A DNA stretch of 26,151 nt from JAKSCF01 sp028279945 (GTDB lineage: Bacteria; Bacillota; Clostridia; Peptostreptococcales; JAAYPU01): assembly GCA_028279945.1 (NCBI GenBank), contig JANQMT010000112.1, positions 1-26,151 of the forward strand, given 5' to 3'. Every line of letters begins with the position of its first letter. Position 1 is the first letter of the stretch. The notes below the pieces were generated by a model. It made no database searches and was not told where the DNA came from. It saw nothing but the letters and a program-made list of their open reading frames with translations. Shown here one piece after another: positions 1 through 7,288 of the stretch. The position numbers and the translations under genes were made by a program.

Positions 1-377
1 TCTCCAAATATGGACAGTCCGTGTACCGATACCGTTCTTGCCGATACGTGAAATACACTTGGTAATAACTCTCCTGCAATTTTATACATATTCGGAATCA
101 TTAATAACAGCCCTTGGGATGCCGTATACGTTGTTGTCAATGCCCCTGCGGCCAGTGAACCATGCACGGTTCCCGATGCGCCCCCTTCCGACTGCATTTC
201 TACTACTTTTACAGTATTATCAAAGATGTTCTTTACGCCTTTTTCAGTCCATGCATCTACATGCTCAGCCATAGGCGATGACGGCGTAATGGGATAGATG
301 CCCGCAACTTCTGTAAAGGCGTAGGATATATATGCTGCCGACTCATTTCCATCCATCATTTTCATTTTGTTTCCCAT
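1..377 (-). CDS. nifJ: Pyruvate:ferredoxin oxidoreductase, N-terminal fragment
   Basis: This enzyme oxidatively decarboxylates pyruvate to acetyl-CoA and CO2 and passes electrons to ferredoxin in the cytoplasm. Only about the first 125 residues are present because the reading frame runs off the window edge; the full protein is normally near 1170 residues. Visible family motifs are YPITPSSPM in the first 40 residues (domain I), VEMQSEGGASG around residues 60-70 and TTYTASQGLLLM just after it. The ATG at 377-375 is preceded by a strong GCAGGAGG ribosome site 7 nt away. It is the last minus-strand gene seen on this side and is separated from the downstream end of the LarA-type operon by 650 bp. 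It would supply the reduced ferredoxin relevant to the hydrogenase encoded at 16552-20068. The family call is firm. Confidence 0.93.
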   Translation of the reverse strand, partial: MGNKMKMMDGNESAAYISYAFTEVAGIYPITPSSPMAEHVDAWTEKGVKNIFDNTVKVVEMQSEGGASGTVHGSLAAGALTTTYTASQGLLLMIPNMYKIAGELLPSVFHVSARTVSVHGLSIFG

Positions 378-673
378 AATCTTTACCTCCTGCTTGTTTG
401 ATCTTTGTTTTTAAAATATTTAACTAAGCAATATTTTGATCGGCCGACTTTTTAAAATCATAAATTCCATGATATCAATTTTGAAACCTTTAAATAAGAG
501 GAGAATATTTTCATAAATTTACAAAATTCGGCCTATTACAAATATTTATTATAGAATTTATTATATTTTTTTGAATTTATGAATTTCATTTTTATAGTTG
601 TAATTTTACATTTTTTGGATAAATTCAGGGTTTTAAAGCAAAATAACATCATCATTGACTATATATTAAACGA

Positions 674-696
674 TTCAATTGTTGTTGTCAATTGAA
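674..696. repeat. Inverted repeat, possible operator
   Basis: The arms TTCAATTG (674-681) and CAATTGAA (689-696) are perfect 8-bp reverse complements separated by 7 nt. There is no T-tract on either side, so a protein-binding site is more likely than a terminator. It lies about 300 bp upstream of nifJ, and nothing links it to a specific regulator. Confidence 0.3.
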
Positions 697-912
697 AACG
701 AAAATAATTATTTCATTTTAACATTATTTTAATTTCATTAATTTCAATATCATATTTTATTAATTCAATCAGTGAAGTCAACAGATATATTTCTTGAGAA
801 TACGAAATTAAACCAAGAGCCATGATATATGGCACACTTTTGCAGTACATTACTAGAAAAGATGGCAAGAGATGCAATAAGCAAAGTACACAATTACACA
901 TTTAAAAATGAA

Positions 913-944
913 TAGATGTAAACTTACCATAAAATTTACATCTA
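913..944 (-). terminator. Probable terminator of the LarA-type operon
   Basis: The arms TAGATGTAAA (913-922) and TTTACATCTA (935-944) pair perfectly over 10 bp with a 12-nt loop. On the minus strand the hairpin is followed by TTCATTTTTAA, a fair T-tract. It sits about 85 nt past the stop codon of the last operon gene. Confidence 0.6.
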
Positions 945-1029
945 CTACACTCTTAAATTTGTAGGCTTTATTAGGTTTTATACAGTTTACTTAATATCGT
1001 TTCTACAATCCATTATGAAGCTTACTTTT

Positions 1030-1632
1030 TCATATGGTTTCATACCTTATCCCCATAGCATCAGATATATAAATACCCCCCGTCATATCTTCTCCGCTTC
1101 CATCTACCACTACAAGGTATTGTTTTGTATTTTGATTCAATAATTTTAACACTTCTTGGACCATTCTATTTTGCTCCATGTTCCTTTTCTTTATTATATT
1201 CATTAACACATTGCCAAAATCATAGCTTCCAATATAGGCAACTCCAGGTCCTCCGGGTAACGCTATTAGAAATAATCTTTCATCAAGTTCTTGTATATCC
1301 CCCTTAGCCGATTGATTTTTTTCAAACGGATCCCCTATAATCCCACCTGTCCGCTTATGGACACCCGGGATTGAAATAGAGGCTCCAACCAATTTAATCC
1401 ACTTCGGAGATAAGTCAGTAATCGCTTCAGCCAAAGTATAATCTATCAAAAAATTATCTTTAGTTAATCCAAGTTTAAATTTACTAATCCCTAAATAGGC
1501 TTGCTCTGCTTCATATGTTTTTCCAACCGGACAAAACCCTCCTACTATTACTGGGCAGCCATCGGAAGAATATACTTTCAGCACAAAAGCTTCTTTATAG
1601 CATTGTTTAGAAGTACAATCGCAATCATTCAT
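1030..1632 (-). CDS. Unrecognised 200-aa protein with cysteine-rich N-terminus
   Basis: I do not recognise this family. The product is 200 residues, soluble, without signal peptide or membrane segment. Its first 34 residues hold five cysteines (positions 4, 6, 11, 26 and 34), which could bind a metal or Fe-S cluster, although spacing matches no motif I know. Glycine-rich stretches follow: GGIIGDPF near the middle, ALPGGPGVAYIGSYDFGNV around residue 125-145 and VVDGSGEDMTGGIYISDAMG at the C-terminus, suggestive of an enzyme with ligand-binding loops. It is the last gene of the nine-gene minus-strand run, 63 nt after the preceding gene, with a weak GAGG ribosome site before the ATG. Context suggests a role in the same pathway as the TRAP transporter and LarA homologue; no reaction can be assigned. 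Confidence 0.85.
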   Translation of the reverse strand: MNDCDCTSKQCYKEAFVLKVYSSDGCPVIVGGFCPVGKTYEAEQAYLGISKFKLGLTKDNFLIDYTLAEAITDLSPKWIKLVGASISIPGVHKRTGGIIGDPFEKNQSAKGDIQELDERLFLIALPGGPGVAYIGSYDFGNVLMNIIKKRNMEQNRMVQEVLKLLNQNTKQYLVVVDGSGEDMTGGIYISDAMGIRYETI

Positions 1633-1695
1633 ATCATTACCTCAAAAATATTATTGACAATTTTATTTTTTAAGTTGTTTTATTCTACGTTTATT

Positions 1696-2214
1696 TTAAC
1701 GATTGATATATTGCGCCTTTACCGCTTCCATCATTTTACGATTAATTTCCTTTAAATCACTTTGATTTTGGATATAGGCATTCCTAAAGGCCTCAATAGC
1801 TGCACATGCTTCTTCAAACGGTCCCGGAACATTAATGATTAAAGTATCTTTTATCGTCCCACACAACAACTTGCTCCATAAATGTCCATTTTTTCCGTAG
1901 AGCTCCGATACATATTTTACTTCTAATAGCTTTTCCAGCGAAGAATGTGTATAATCTTTGCCTAATGTAGCACTGTATCGGTGCCCTCCGCCCGACCCGC
2001 CTATCAAAACAATTAAATCCATTTGTTGCCCCACATATCCATTGACACAATTGGTAATTATATCTTCTTCATCATCTATGGGGCTTTGTCGTATAATATT
2101 ACATTGCGCATTAATTGTTAGCAGCACTTTTATAATCATAGGACTGTCCGTATCTTGAACAATCCCTGATTTTATTTCATCACCTGTAGGAATAATTACT
2201 GCACGCTCAATCAA
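1696..2214 (-). CDS. MoaB/MogA-fold (molybdopterin-binding-like) domain protein
   Basis: The 172-residue protein resembles the MoaB/MogA/CinA domain that binds molybdopterin or related nucleotides. It starts with IIPTGDEIKSGIVQDTDSPMI, continues with a central LIVLIGGSGGG in place of the family's GGTG loop, and ends with IINVPGPFEEACAAIEAF, like the NLPGSP-type motif. The usual length is 160-180 residues. The start is TTG at 2214-2212, because the frame has no better upstream start and an AGAGAGGTGG ribosome site lies 7 nt before it inside the preceding gene, which it overlaps by 8 bp, so translation is probably coupled. Nothing nearby points to molybdenum cofactor synthesis, so a ligand other than molybdopterin is likely. 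Fold assignment is by motif reading only. Confidence 0.7.
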   Translation of the reverse strand: MIERAVIIPTGDEIKSGIVQDTDSPMIIKVLLTINAQCNIIRQSPIDDEEDIITNCVNGYVGQQMDLIVLIGGSGGGHRYSATLGKDYTHSSLEKLLEVKYVSELYGKNGHLWSKLLCGTIKDTLIINVPGPFEEACAAIEAFRNAYIQNQSDLKEINRKMMEAVKAQYINR

Positions 2215-2572
2215 TTATCTGCCACCTCTCTGCCTTACACCCATTTTCAGTATAATCCGGTATTGAGTCAAAATCTACGCTTTTAATCTTACTAACCGAT
2301 GAAAGCTTAGTCAAATCTGTTACGGTTATCCCTTCAGCCATTGCAATGGCTTTAATCAATCCGTCTTCCTGGCGTAATATATCTTCTTCCTCAACATCAT
2401 AGACATCCATCTCTAACGCATTACCCGTTACACCTATGATTCTAATCATACTTTTTAATCTAGCCTTAACGATCTCCTCCAGTTGCTGAATATTCAATCC
2501 TTTTACCTGTAACCCAGTAATTTTGACTACAGTTTTGTCCACATTCACAATTACTTTGGTTTCATTATTCAT
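2207..2572 (-). CDS. Unrecognised 121-aa protein of the LarA-type operon
   Basis: I do not recognise this protein. It is 121 residues, acidic, with no membrane segment. The first half alternates short hydrophobic strands (VIVNVDKTVVKITGL, then SMIRIIGVTGNALEMDVYDV), compatible with a small alpha/beta domain; the second half is more helical. An ATG preceded by GGAGAAG starts the frame. It ends overlapping the TTG start of the MoaB/MogA-like gene by 8 bp and begins 39 nt after the 342-residue gene, so it is clearly within the operon. It could be a small subunit partnering a neighbour, but nothing in the sequence shows which. Confidence 0.83.
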   Translation of the reverse strand: MNNETKVIVNVDKTVVKITGLQVKGLNIQQLEEIVKARLKSMIRIIGVTGNALEMDVYDVEEEDILRQEDGLIKAIAMAEGITVTDLTKLSSVSKIKSVDFDSIPDYTENGCKAERWQIID

Positions 2573-2611
2573 TACAGCTTCTCCATTTTCTTTTGTATTT
2601 AAAGATATTTT

Positions 2612-3640
2612 TTAAGACTCAATTTCAACATACCTAACCTCAACAATATCCGATACATCATATTGGCAAGCATCCTCTACACCCTGAATGATATCATTTG
2701 CTTTTGCAATAATTTCTTCCGGTTCTAATATTTCAACTTTCTCGTTCATCCATTCTTTTGTAAAGCCAACGCTTGCTAACTCTTCAAAAGATGCATCACT
2801 CATGTTATCAAAATCGGGTTTAATATTCAAATGTTTCGCTACAGCCAAAACCGCCGGAGAAGCTCCAATATCTTTTCCGGGAATTGCACCCGCCTGCAGA
2901 GCTTGAATAATATACTCAGCCAATGTTGATTTATTTGCTGCAATACACGGGATATGACTTTTTAAGAATTTTGCATATTCTCCTGAGTTATGTGCCGTTT
3001 CACCACATTTAAACTGTCTATGAGGTACGATACGTCCATATTCTTCACCAACAACCATTCCTATGCCTACAGAAATAATCCAGCCCGTACCCCCAATTTC
3101 CACCTTACCCTCTTTCATTATTTCCATCTGACCTGTAATCGGTAATAAAATTTCTTCCATTGTGATATAATGCATCATTTCTGTAGCAGAATTATTATTT
3201 CCGGCTCTTCCTGTTAGGACTGCATTATGAATGGGTATTTTTTTCTTAGAAGGATCCGGTCCCATAATGAGTTTTCTATCCGGATATGATTTTTCCCATT
3301 GCATTAGATGAGGCTCATTTTGAATCAATTCTTCTGAGTATGGGACTTCAACCATTTCCAGATAGCCAAAATCTTTGTTAATTTTACCATAGTCAGAAGC
3401 TGCCATACAGGTCATAGAACCGTCAATCATAACACCATCACTATTAGTGGTAGTAGCAGACATATCAAACATATTGATTCCTGCCGGTCCAGGTATTGTA
3501 GCCGCCACTTTTTCACACGCTTCTCTCATAGAAAGGTTACATGCTTTCACATCTGTATAATCAATAAAAACAATGGACAACGGCACTAAATGACCTTTTA
3601 ATTCACCTTCCGGTATCAATTTATATTTTAATCTTTTCAT
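2612..3640 (-). CDS. Unrecognised 342-aa protein, candidate catalytic subunit
   Basis: This is the largest unassigned gene of the operon. The 342-residue product is soluble, without signal peptide. Notable conserved-looking patches are TIPGPAGINMFDMSATTTNS (about residues 48-67), HNAVLTGRAGNNNSATEMMH in the middle, GGTGWIISVGIGMVVGEEYG followed by PHRQFKCGETAH, and IPGKDIGASPAVLAVAKHLN in the last third. Several His, Cys and Glu residues in GRIVPHRQFKCGETAHNSGE could form an active or metal site. Start ATG has an AATAGGAGAT ribosome site 8 nt away. It follows the 127-residue gene after 39 nt and precedes the 121-residue gene. The size and motifs suggest an enzyme acting on the imported compound, but I know no family to place it in. 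Confidence 0.85.
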   Translation of the reverse strand: MKRLKYKLIPEGELKGHLVPLSIVFIDYTDVKACNLSMREACEKVAATIPGPAGINMFDMSATTTNSDGVMIDGSMTCMAASDYGKINKDFGYLEMVEVPYSEELIQNEPHLMQWEKSYPDRKLIMGPDPSKKKIPIHNAVLTGRAGNNNSATEMMHYITMEEILLPITGQMEIMKEGKVEIGGTGWIISVGIGMVVGEEYGRIVPHRQFKCGETAHNSGEYAKFLKSHIPCIAANKSTLAEYIIQALQAGAIPGKDIGASPAVLAVAKHLNIKPDFDNMSDASFEELASVGFTKEWMNEKVEILEPEEIIAKANDIIQGVEDACQYDVSDIVEVRYVEIES

Positions 3641-3679
3641 TTACATATCTCCTATTTTGCTTGTATTCATCCTTTTAAA

Positions 3680-4063
3680 TCAATGATTTCCAATTGGCGG
3701 CCGTCTATCTTCCACCTCTTCACAATCATGGATTAAAACATCCTCTGTGGGATGAAGGATATTGATTGTTTCAAGAATCGCATGTACAGGTTTTCCATCC
3801 TTATCAAACCCTCTAACAACAGCACTATGCATGGATTCAGGAATTCTTGGAATAATAGCCACTTCAATATTTTCAATATTTTCTTTTTTGGCCAAATCTT
3901 CTACCGCTTGCTCTATCCTTCCTGTTCGAAGGGATTGCATTTTGCCTGTTTTTAAATTCTCAAGGCCAACCACTTCACATTCCTTATGTTCTTTCCCTTT
4001 AGTTGCTGCTGCTACTTTCATTTTTTTTATAAATTCCGGCAGCTTTGTATGCATTAATTTCAT
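3680..4063 (-). CDS. Unrecognised 127-aa protein of the LarA-type operon
   Basis: I do not recognise this family. The 127-residue protein starts with a lysine-rich helix and then shows a compact alpha/beta pattern (VEDLAKKENIENIEVAIIPR, then MHSAVVRGFDKDGKPVHAIL), ending in an acidic HDCEEVEDRRPP tail. Paired His/Cys near the C-terminus (LIHDCEE) might coordinate metal. The ATG has a clear AAAGAGGAG ribosome site. It lies between the LarA homologue (40 nt upstream) and the 342-residue gene (39 nt downstream), the tight spacing expected for a small subunit or accessory protein of either. Function unknown. Confidence 0.83.
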   Translation of the reverse strand: MKLMHTKLPEFIKKMKVAAATKGKEHKECEVVGLENLKTGKMQSLRTGRIEQAVEDLAKKENIENIEVAIIPRIPESMHSAVVRGFDKDGKPVHAILETINILHPTEDVLIHDCEEVEDRRPPIGNH

Positions 4064-4103
4064 ACGACATCACTCCTCTTTACACATATTAAATTGGTAT
4101 AAC

Positions 4104-5378
4104 TTACCACATATTGCCTCTTTCATCAAAATCCCATTCTTTGGATGTATCTATAATTTCAAGATTTGGGTTATTTTTTGCTTCTTCCAGCATTTGCTCA
4201 GATATGTATATATATTCGAGATGCATTGTATCTTTTATTCTTATAATTCTAGGGTTTTCTTTATCTGCTTCGGTACAGTTTTTTAATGCCAATCGGACGG
4301 CTTCTCTATCATTGCTTGTAAACAAAGGAATCTTAACCATACAAAGCAGTGTTGAAGTGATAGCATTGGGGTAAGTTATATCTACATTCATTTTATCAAC
4401 CAAACGCTTCGTTGTAATATCTGCCATACCTATCCCATTGGCATTTCCATGTGTTTCTTCAGTCAAGTCCAATACAACAACTCGTTCGGCTTTTATCCCC
4501 CCTGTTGCATAGGGTGTTCCAAAAGTACCTGTTACATTTGGATCCATCCCATCACCACTGATGTTTTTACCGATTCGATCTACTACCAATACATCCGTAT
4601 TGTCAAAGTACAATTTGCCCATGAGACTTTTAGCTTCAAGTAATAATTTCGGCTCTTCACGTGGTATTTCTTCATTGGTTAATGCAATAATTTTGTAGGT
4701 TTGATCGAACGCATTTTCAATTATTCCTAAACCACAAATAATATTTGATTTTTCACGTATACAATTTCCAAACATAGGAATTAGTCGCGCCATATTTTTA
4801 AAGCCTGATTCGTGACAAACTTCTGCCCCCTGTTGCTTGCCAAGACCAATGGCCATCATTTTCATTAATCCACTTTCATAATCACCATGAAATCCGGTAT
4901 GCGCTTTGATTCTTCCACATACTATGATTGCATCTGCACTTTTTGCATTTTTGTCTATATATACAGTATGCCCTTCTTCAGTTTGGCCAATTGGTATGGT
5001 TTGCATTGAGGATATAATTTCACACCCCACGTATTCTTCCGTGACCCCATAACTGAATAAAACCTCTTTTTGTCCTTCTGCCGTTGCACCGCCATGACTG
5101 CCCATTGCAGCTATTACAAAAGGTTCTGCATCGCACTGTTTTACGAAGTCTGCAATCCCTTTAGTTATTCTAGCAATATTCGCAATACCTCTGCTGCCGC
5201 AGGTAATAGCCACTCGCATTTTAGGCCTGATTTGTGACTTGATTTCTTCTCGTCCCAGCTGTTCAAACACCTTATGTCTAATATCTTCTTTTTGTATACA
5301 ATCCATTTTAAATTTTTGTTTTACTTTTATCATTTTCGGAAGATGTGATGCTCTACACAGTTCTCCTACAACACTCAT
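4104..5378 (-). CDS. LarA-family (nickel-pincer) hydroxyacid racemase/epimerase homologue
   Basis: LarA enzymes use a nickel-pincer nucleotide bound to a lysine to racemise or epimerise alpha-hydroxy acids in the cytoplasm. The 424-residue length matches lactate racemase. Visible family features: CGSRG (Arg63) and MGSHGGAT (His95) in the N-terminal domain, then KAHTGFHGDYESGLMKM with His160, His164 and Lys173, and EVCHE with His189. Lys173 and His189 are 16 residues apart, the same as the cofactor-bearing Lys184 and nickel-binding His200 of Lactobacillus plantarum LarA. The C-terminal domain is complete. The ATG follows an AGAGGAGATGATGA ribosome site. It sits 64 nt behind dctM, so the substrate is probably what the TRAP system imports; lactate itself is not implied. 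Cofactor genes larB, larC and larE are not in this window. Confidence 0.88.
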   Translation of the reverse strand: MSVVGELCRASHLPKMIKVKQKFKMDCIQKEDIRHKVFEQLGREEIKSQIRPKMRVAITCGSRGIANIARITKGIADFVKQCDAEPFVIAAMGSHGGATAEGQKEVLFSYGVTEEYVGCEIISSMQTIPIGQTEEGHTVYIDKNAKSADAIIVCGRIKAHTGFHGDYESGLMKMMAIGLGKQQGAEVCHESGFKNMARLIPMFGNCIREKSNIICGLGIIENAFDQTYKIIALTNEEIPREEPKLLLEAKSLMGKLYFDNTDVLVVDRIGKNISGDGMDPNVTGTFGTPYATGGIKAERVVVLDLTEETHGNANGIGMADITTKRLVDKMNVDITYPNAITSTLLCMVKIPLFTSNDREAVRLALKNCTEADKENPRIIRIKDTMHLEYIYISEQMLEEAKNNPNLEIIDTSKEWDFDERGNMW

Positions 5379-5442
5379 TTCATCATCTCCTCTATTGTGT
5401 ATAAATATTATTACAGCGTTATTGTACTCCCTTATTATCTAT

Positions 5443-6726
5443 TTAAAACCCAAACATTTTAGGTAAAGTCATGCTGATAGCCGGCACAAAAGTAATAATT
5501 AACAGCGTTATAACCATCACCATAAGCCACGGTATAATTGCTTTTGATATTTTTTCAATACTAATATTTGCAATACCACATGTAACAAATAGATTTACAC
5601 CCAATGGAGGCGTTATAAAACCAATGGCTAAATTGACGACCATAATAATCCCAAAATGCACAGGATCCACGCCTATCTTTAAAGCAACAGGTAATAATAT
5701 AGGTGCCAAAATAATAACAGCAGCCAAAGTTTCCATAAAACATCCCACAAACAATAACAATATATTAATAAGAAGTAAAATGACAATTCTATTATCTGAA
5801 ACACCGACAATAGCGTTGGCAAGCTGTGTTGGAATTTGCTCAATGGTTAGTATTCTTCCAAATGTTGTGGCAGTTCCTATAATAATTAATACCGTAGCAG
5901 TTGTCTGAGCTGCGCTGACAACAACCTTGGGCACTTTTTGAATTTTTAAGTCTTTATAGATAAATACGCCAACAACAAATCCATATATAACGGCCACAGC
6001 AGCAGCCTCTGTTGGTGTAAATATCCCGCCATATATACCCCCAAGTATAATAACCGGTACTAATAACGCCCATTTCGCTTCATTAACACCTTTCAAAATA
6101 TCTTTCATAGAATACTCTTTTCGTATTCCTTTATAACCTTCCTTCTTAGAAGTTATATAACTATATAATATCAAAGCCAACCCAACCAATATACCAGGTA
6201 AAAGCCCGGCAATAAACATTGTGCTTATTGAGACTCCCGTAGATACACCATAAATTACCATTGGAATACTGGGAGGAATCATAACCCCTATACTCCCGGA
6301 TGTAGATATCAATCCGGATGAAAATCCCTTTTCATAGCCTGATTTTATCATTTCGGGTACAACAATACCTCCAATAGCAGCAACTGTCGCAGGTCCTGAT
6401 CCTGAAATTGCAGCAAAAAACATACATGCTACAATCGTAACCATCGCAAGTCCACCTGTATATTTTCCAATCAGCATATTTCCCACATTTAATAATCTTT
6501 TTGATATACCTCCACTTCCCATTAGCTCTCCTGCTAAAATAAAAAACGGCACTGCCATCAAAGGAAAAGAATTTACAGAAGTTGTTAAGCTTTGTGCTAA
6601 ATAAGTTATATCTACTTCACCGGAAAAAATAATGGTTACAAGTGATGCCATACCCAAAGCTATACCTATAGGCATGCTTAATATTAAAAATATAATAAAA
6701 CTTCCAAATAAGATCGCTGTCGTCAT
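5443..6726 (-). CDS. dctM: TRAP transporter large permease DctM
   Basis: This is the 12-helix membrane subunit of a tripartite ATP-independent periplasmic-type transporter, which uses an ion gradient to import a solute delivered by the binding protein. The 427-residue length is typical. Hydrophobic helices run throughout, with family-typical segments AISGSGPATVAAIGGIVVPEM near residue 110-130 and IPPSIPMVIYGVSTG shortly after, and GCFMETLAAVIILAPILLP in the second half. The gene starts 1 nt after the dctQ stop (TAA T ATG), with GAGAGGAG as ribosome site inside dctQ, so the two membrane subunits are translationally linked. Substrates in this family are usually organic acids; the exact one cannot be read from DctM. 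Confidence 0.96.
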   Translation of the reverse strand: MTTAILFGSFIIFLILSMPIGIALGMASLVTIIFSGEVDITYLAQSLTTSVNSFPLMAVPFFILAGELMGSGGISKRLLNVGNMLIGKYTGGLAMVTIVACMFFAAISGSGPATVAAIGGIVVPEMIKSGYEKGFSSGLISTSGSIGVMIPPSIPMVIYGVSTGVSISTMFIAGLLPGILVGLALILYSYITSKKEGYKGIRKEYSMKDILKGVNEAKWALLVPVIILGGIYGGIFTPTEAAAVAVIYGFVVGVFIYKDLKIQKVPKVVVSAAQTTATVLIIIGTATTFGRILTIEQIPTQLANAIVGVSDNRIVILLLINILLLFVGCFMETLAAVIILAPILLPVALKIGVDPVHFGIIMVVNLAIGFITPPLGVNLFVTCGIANISIEKISKAIIPWLMVMVITLLIITFVPAISMTLPKMFGF

Positions 6727-6727
6727 A

Positions 6728-7234
6728 TTATACTCCTCTCCTCAAATTCATATCCCTAGCTTTCAATACCATCTTTTGTATCAATCTAATGCTTACCAAT
6801 ATAAATCCTATTGGCACTGCTAAGTAGACGTATCCCATGAGAATACCTGTTCCTGGAGAAGTTTGCCCTAATTTAAAAATTAACATAGCAACCTGGTATG
6901 AATATTTAATAATTATCCCTGCAAATACAAGAAACATTATATCTGATAAAAACAATACATATTTACGAATTTTTTTTGGGAATAAGTTGACAGCTGCATC
7001 TATCTTTACGTGTTTACCTGTTTTAATACCATAGCTTATTCCAATATACACCATCCAAATGAACATATATCGAGCTACTTCTTCAGACCAACTCAAGGAT
7101 GACTTCATAACATATCTCATAAACACCTGTACCCCAATAATTATGCTCATCCCAATAAGAAATATTATTAATAATATTTCTTCAATGTGCTCATCTAAAT
7201 ATTTGAAGAATTTCACAATATTCATTCCTTTCAT
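6728..7234 (-). CDS. dctQ: TRAP transporter small permease DctQ
   Basis: DctQ is the four-helix small membrane subunit that pairs with DctM. The 168-residue protein shows an N-terminal amphipathic EHIEEILLI segment, then helices at about 18-35, 48-68, 90-112 and 130-152, and the family motif SLSWSEEVARYMFIW, the conserved SEE of DctQ. The first ATG (7234) has no good ribosome site; a GTG six codons later (7216) has AAAGGA 9 nt upstream and gives MKFFKYLDEH, also a typical DctQ start, so the real start may be 7216. It follows dctP after 54 nt that hold a hairpin, and overlaps closely with dctM. Confidence 0.93.
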   Translation of the reverse strand: MKGMNIVKFFKYLDEHIEEILLIIFLIGMSIIIGVQVFMRYVMKSSLSWSEEVARYMFIWMVYIGISYGIKTGKHVKIDAAVNLFPKKIRKYVLFLSDIMFLVFAGIIIKYSYQVAMLIFKLGQTSPGTGILMGYVYLAVPIGFILVSIRLIQKMVLKARDMNLRRGV

Positions 7235-7248
7235 ATTATGAACTTTAA

Positions 7249-7282
7249 CCCATAGAGCAAATAAAATTATTCACTCTATGGG
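7249..7282 (-). other. Intercistronic hairpin between dctP and dctQ
   Basis: CCCATAGAG (7249-7257) and CTCTATGGG (7274-7282) pair perfectly over 9 bp around a 16-nt loop. No T-tract follows on the minus strand, so it is more likely a 3' stabiliser or partial attenuator that lets the binding-protein message outlast the permease message, as seen in many transporter operons. Confidence 0.55.
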
Positions 7283-7288
7283 CCAAGA

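Larger units (their letters stand above)
378..1029. other. Non-coding gap between nifJ and the LarA-type operon
   Basis: This 650-bp stretch is very AT-rich. It must hold the nifJ promoter (minus strand), but I could not pick convincing -35/-10 boxes. It contains an inverted repeat at 674-696 and a probable operon terminator at 913-944. A 62-codon minus-strand frame at 713-901 has no ribosome site and lies beyond that terminator, so I do not call it a gene. Confidence 0.6.

Noticed and set aside
378..450. Rex-like site upstream of nifJ (GTTAA-ATAT-TTTAA on the minus strand)
   Set aside because: About four mismatches to the consensus in very AT-rich DNA; not distinguishable from chance.
713..901. 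62-codon minus-strand frame, hydrophobic and Cys/Leu-rich at its start
   Set aside because: No ribosome site before its ATG, AT-rich composition, and it lies beyond the likely operon terminator at 913-944.
1030..4063. Possible selenoproteins: TGA stops of several unknown operon genes, prompted by similarity in organisation to glycine/proline reductase clusters
   Set aside because: Reading through the TGA codons gives only short tails that soon reach a regular stop, and the proteins show none of the reductase motifs I recall.
3762..4286. 174-codon plus-strand frame opposite the 127-aa and LarA-type genes
   Set aside because: It crosses two well-supported genes on the other strand, has no ribosome site and no recognisable motif; it is an antisense shadow.
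5471..5908. 145-codon plus-strand frame opposite dctM
   Set aside because: Antisense shadow of a certain membrane-protein gene; its hydrophobic pattern mirrors dctM codons.
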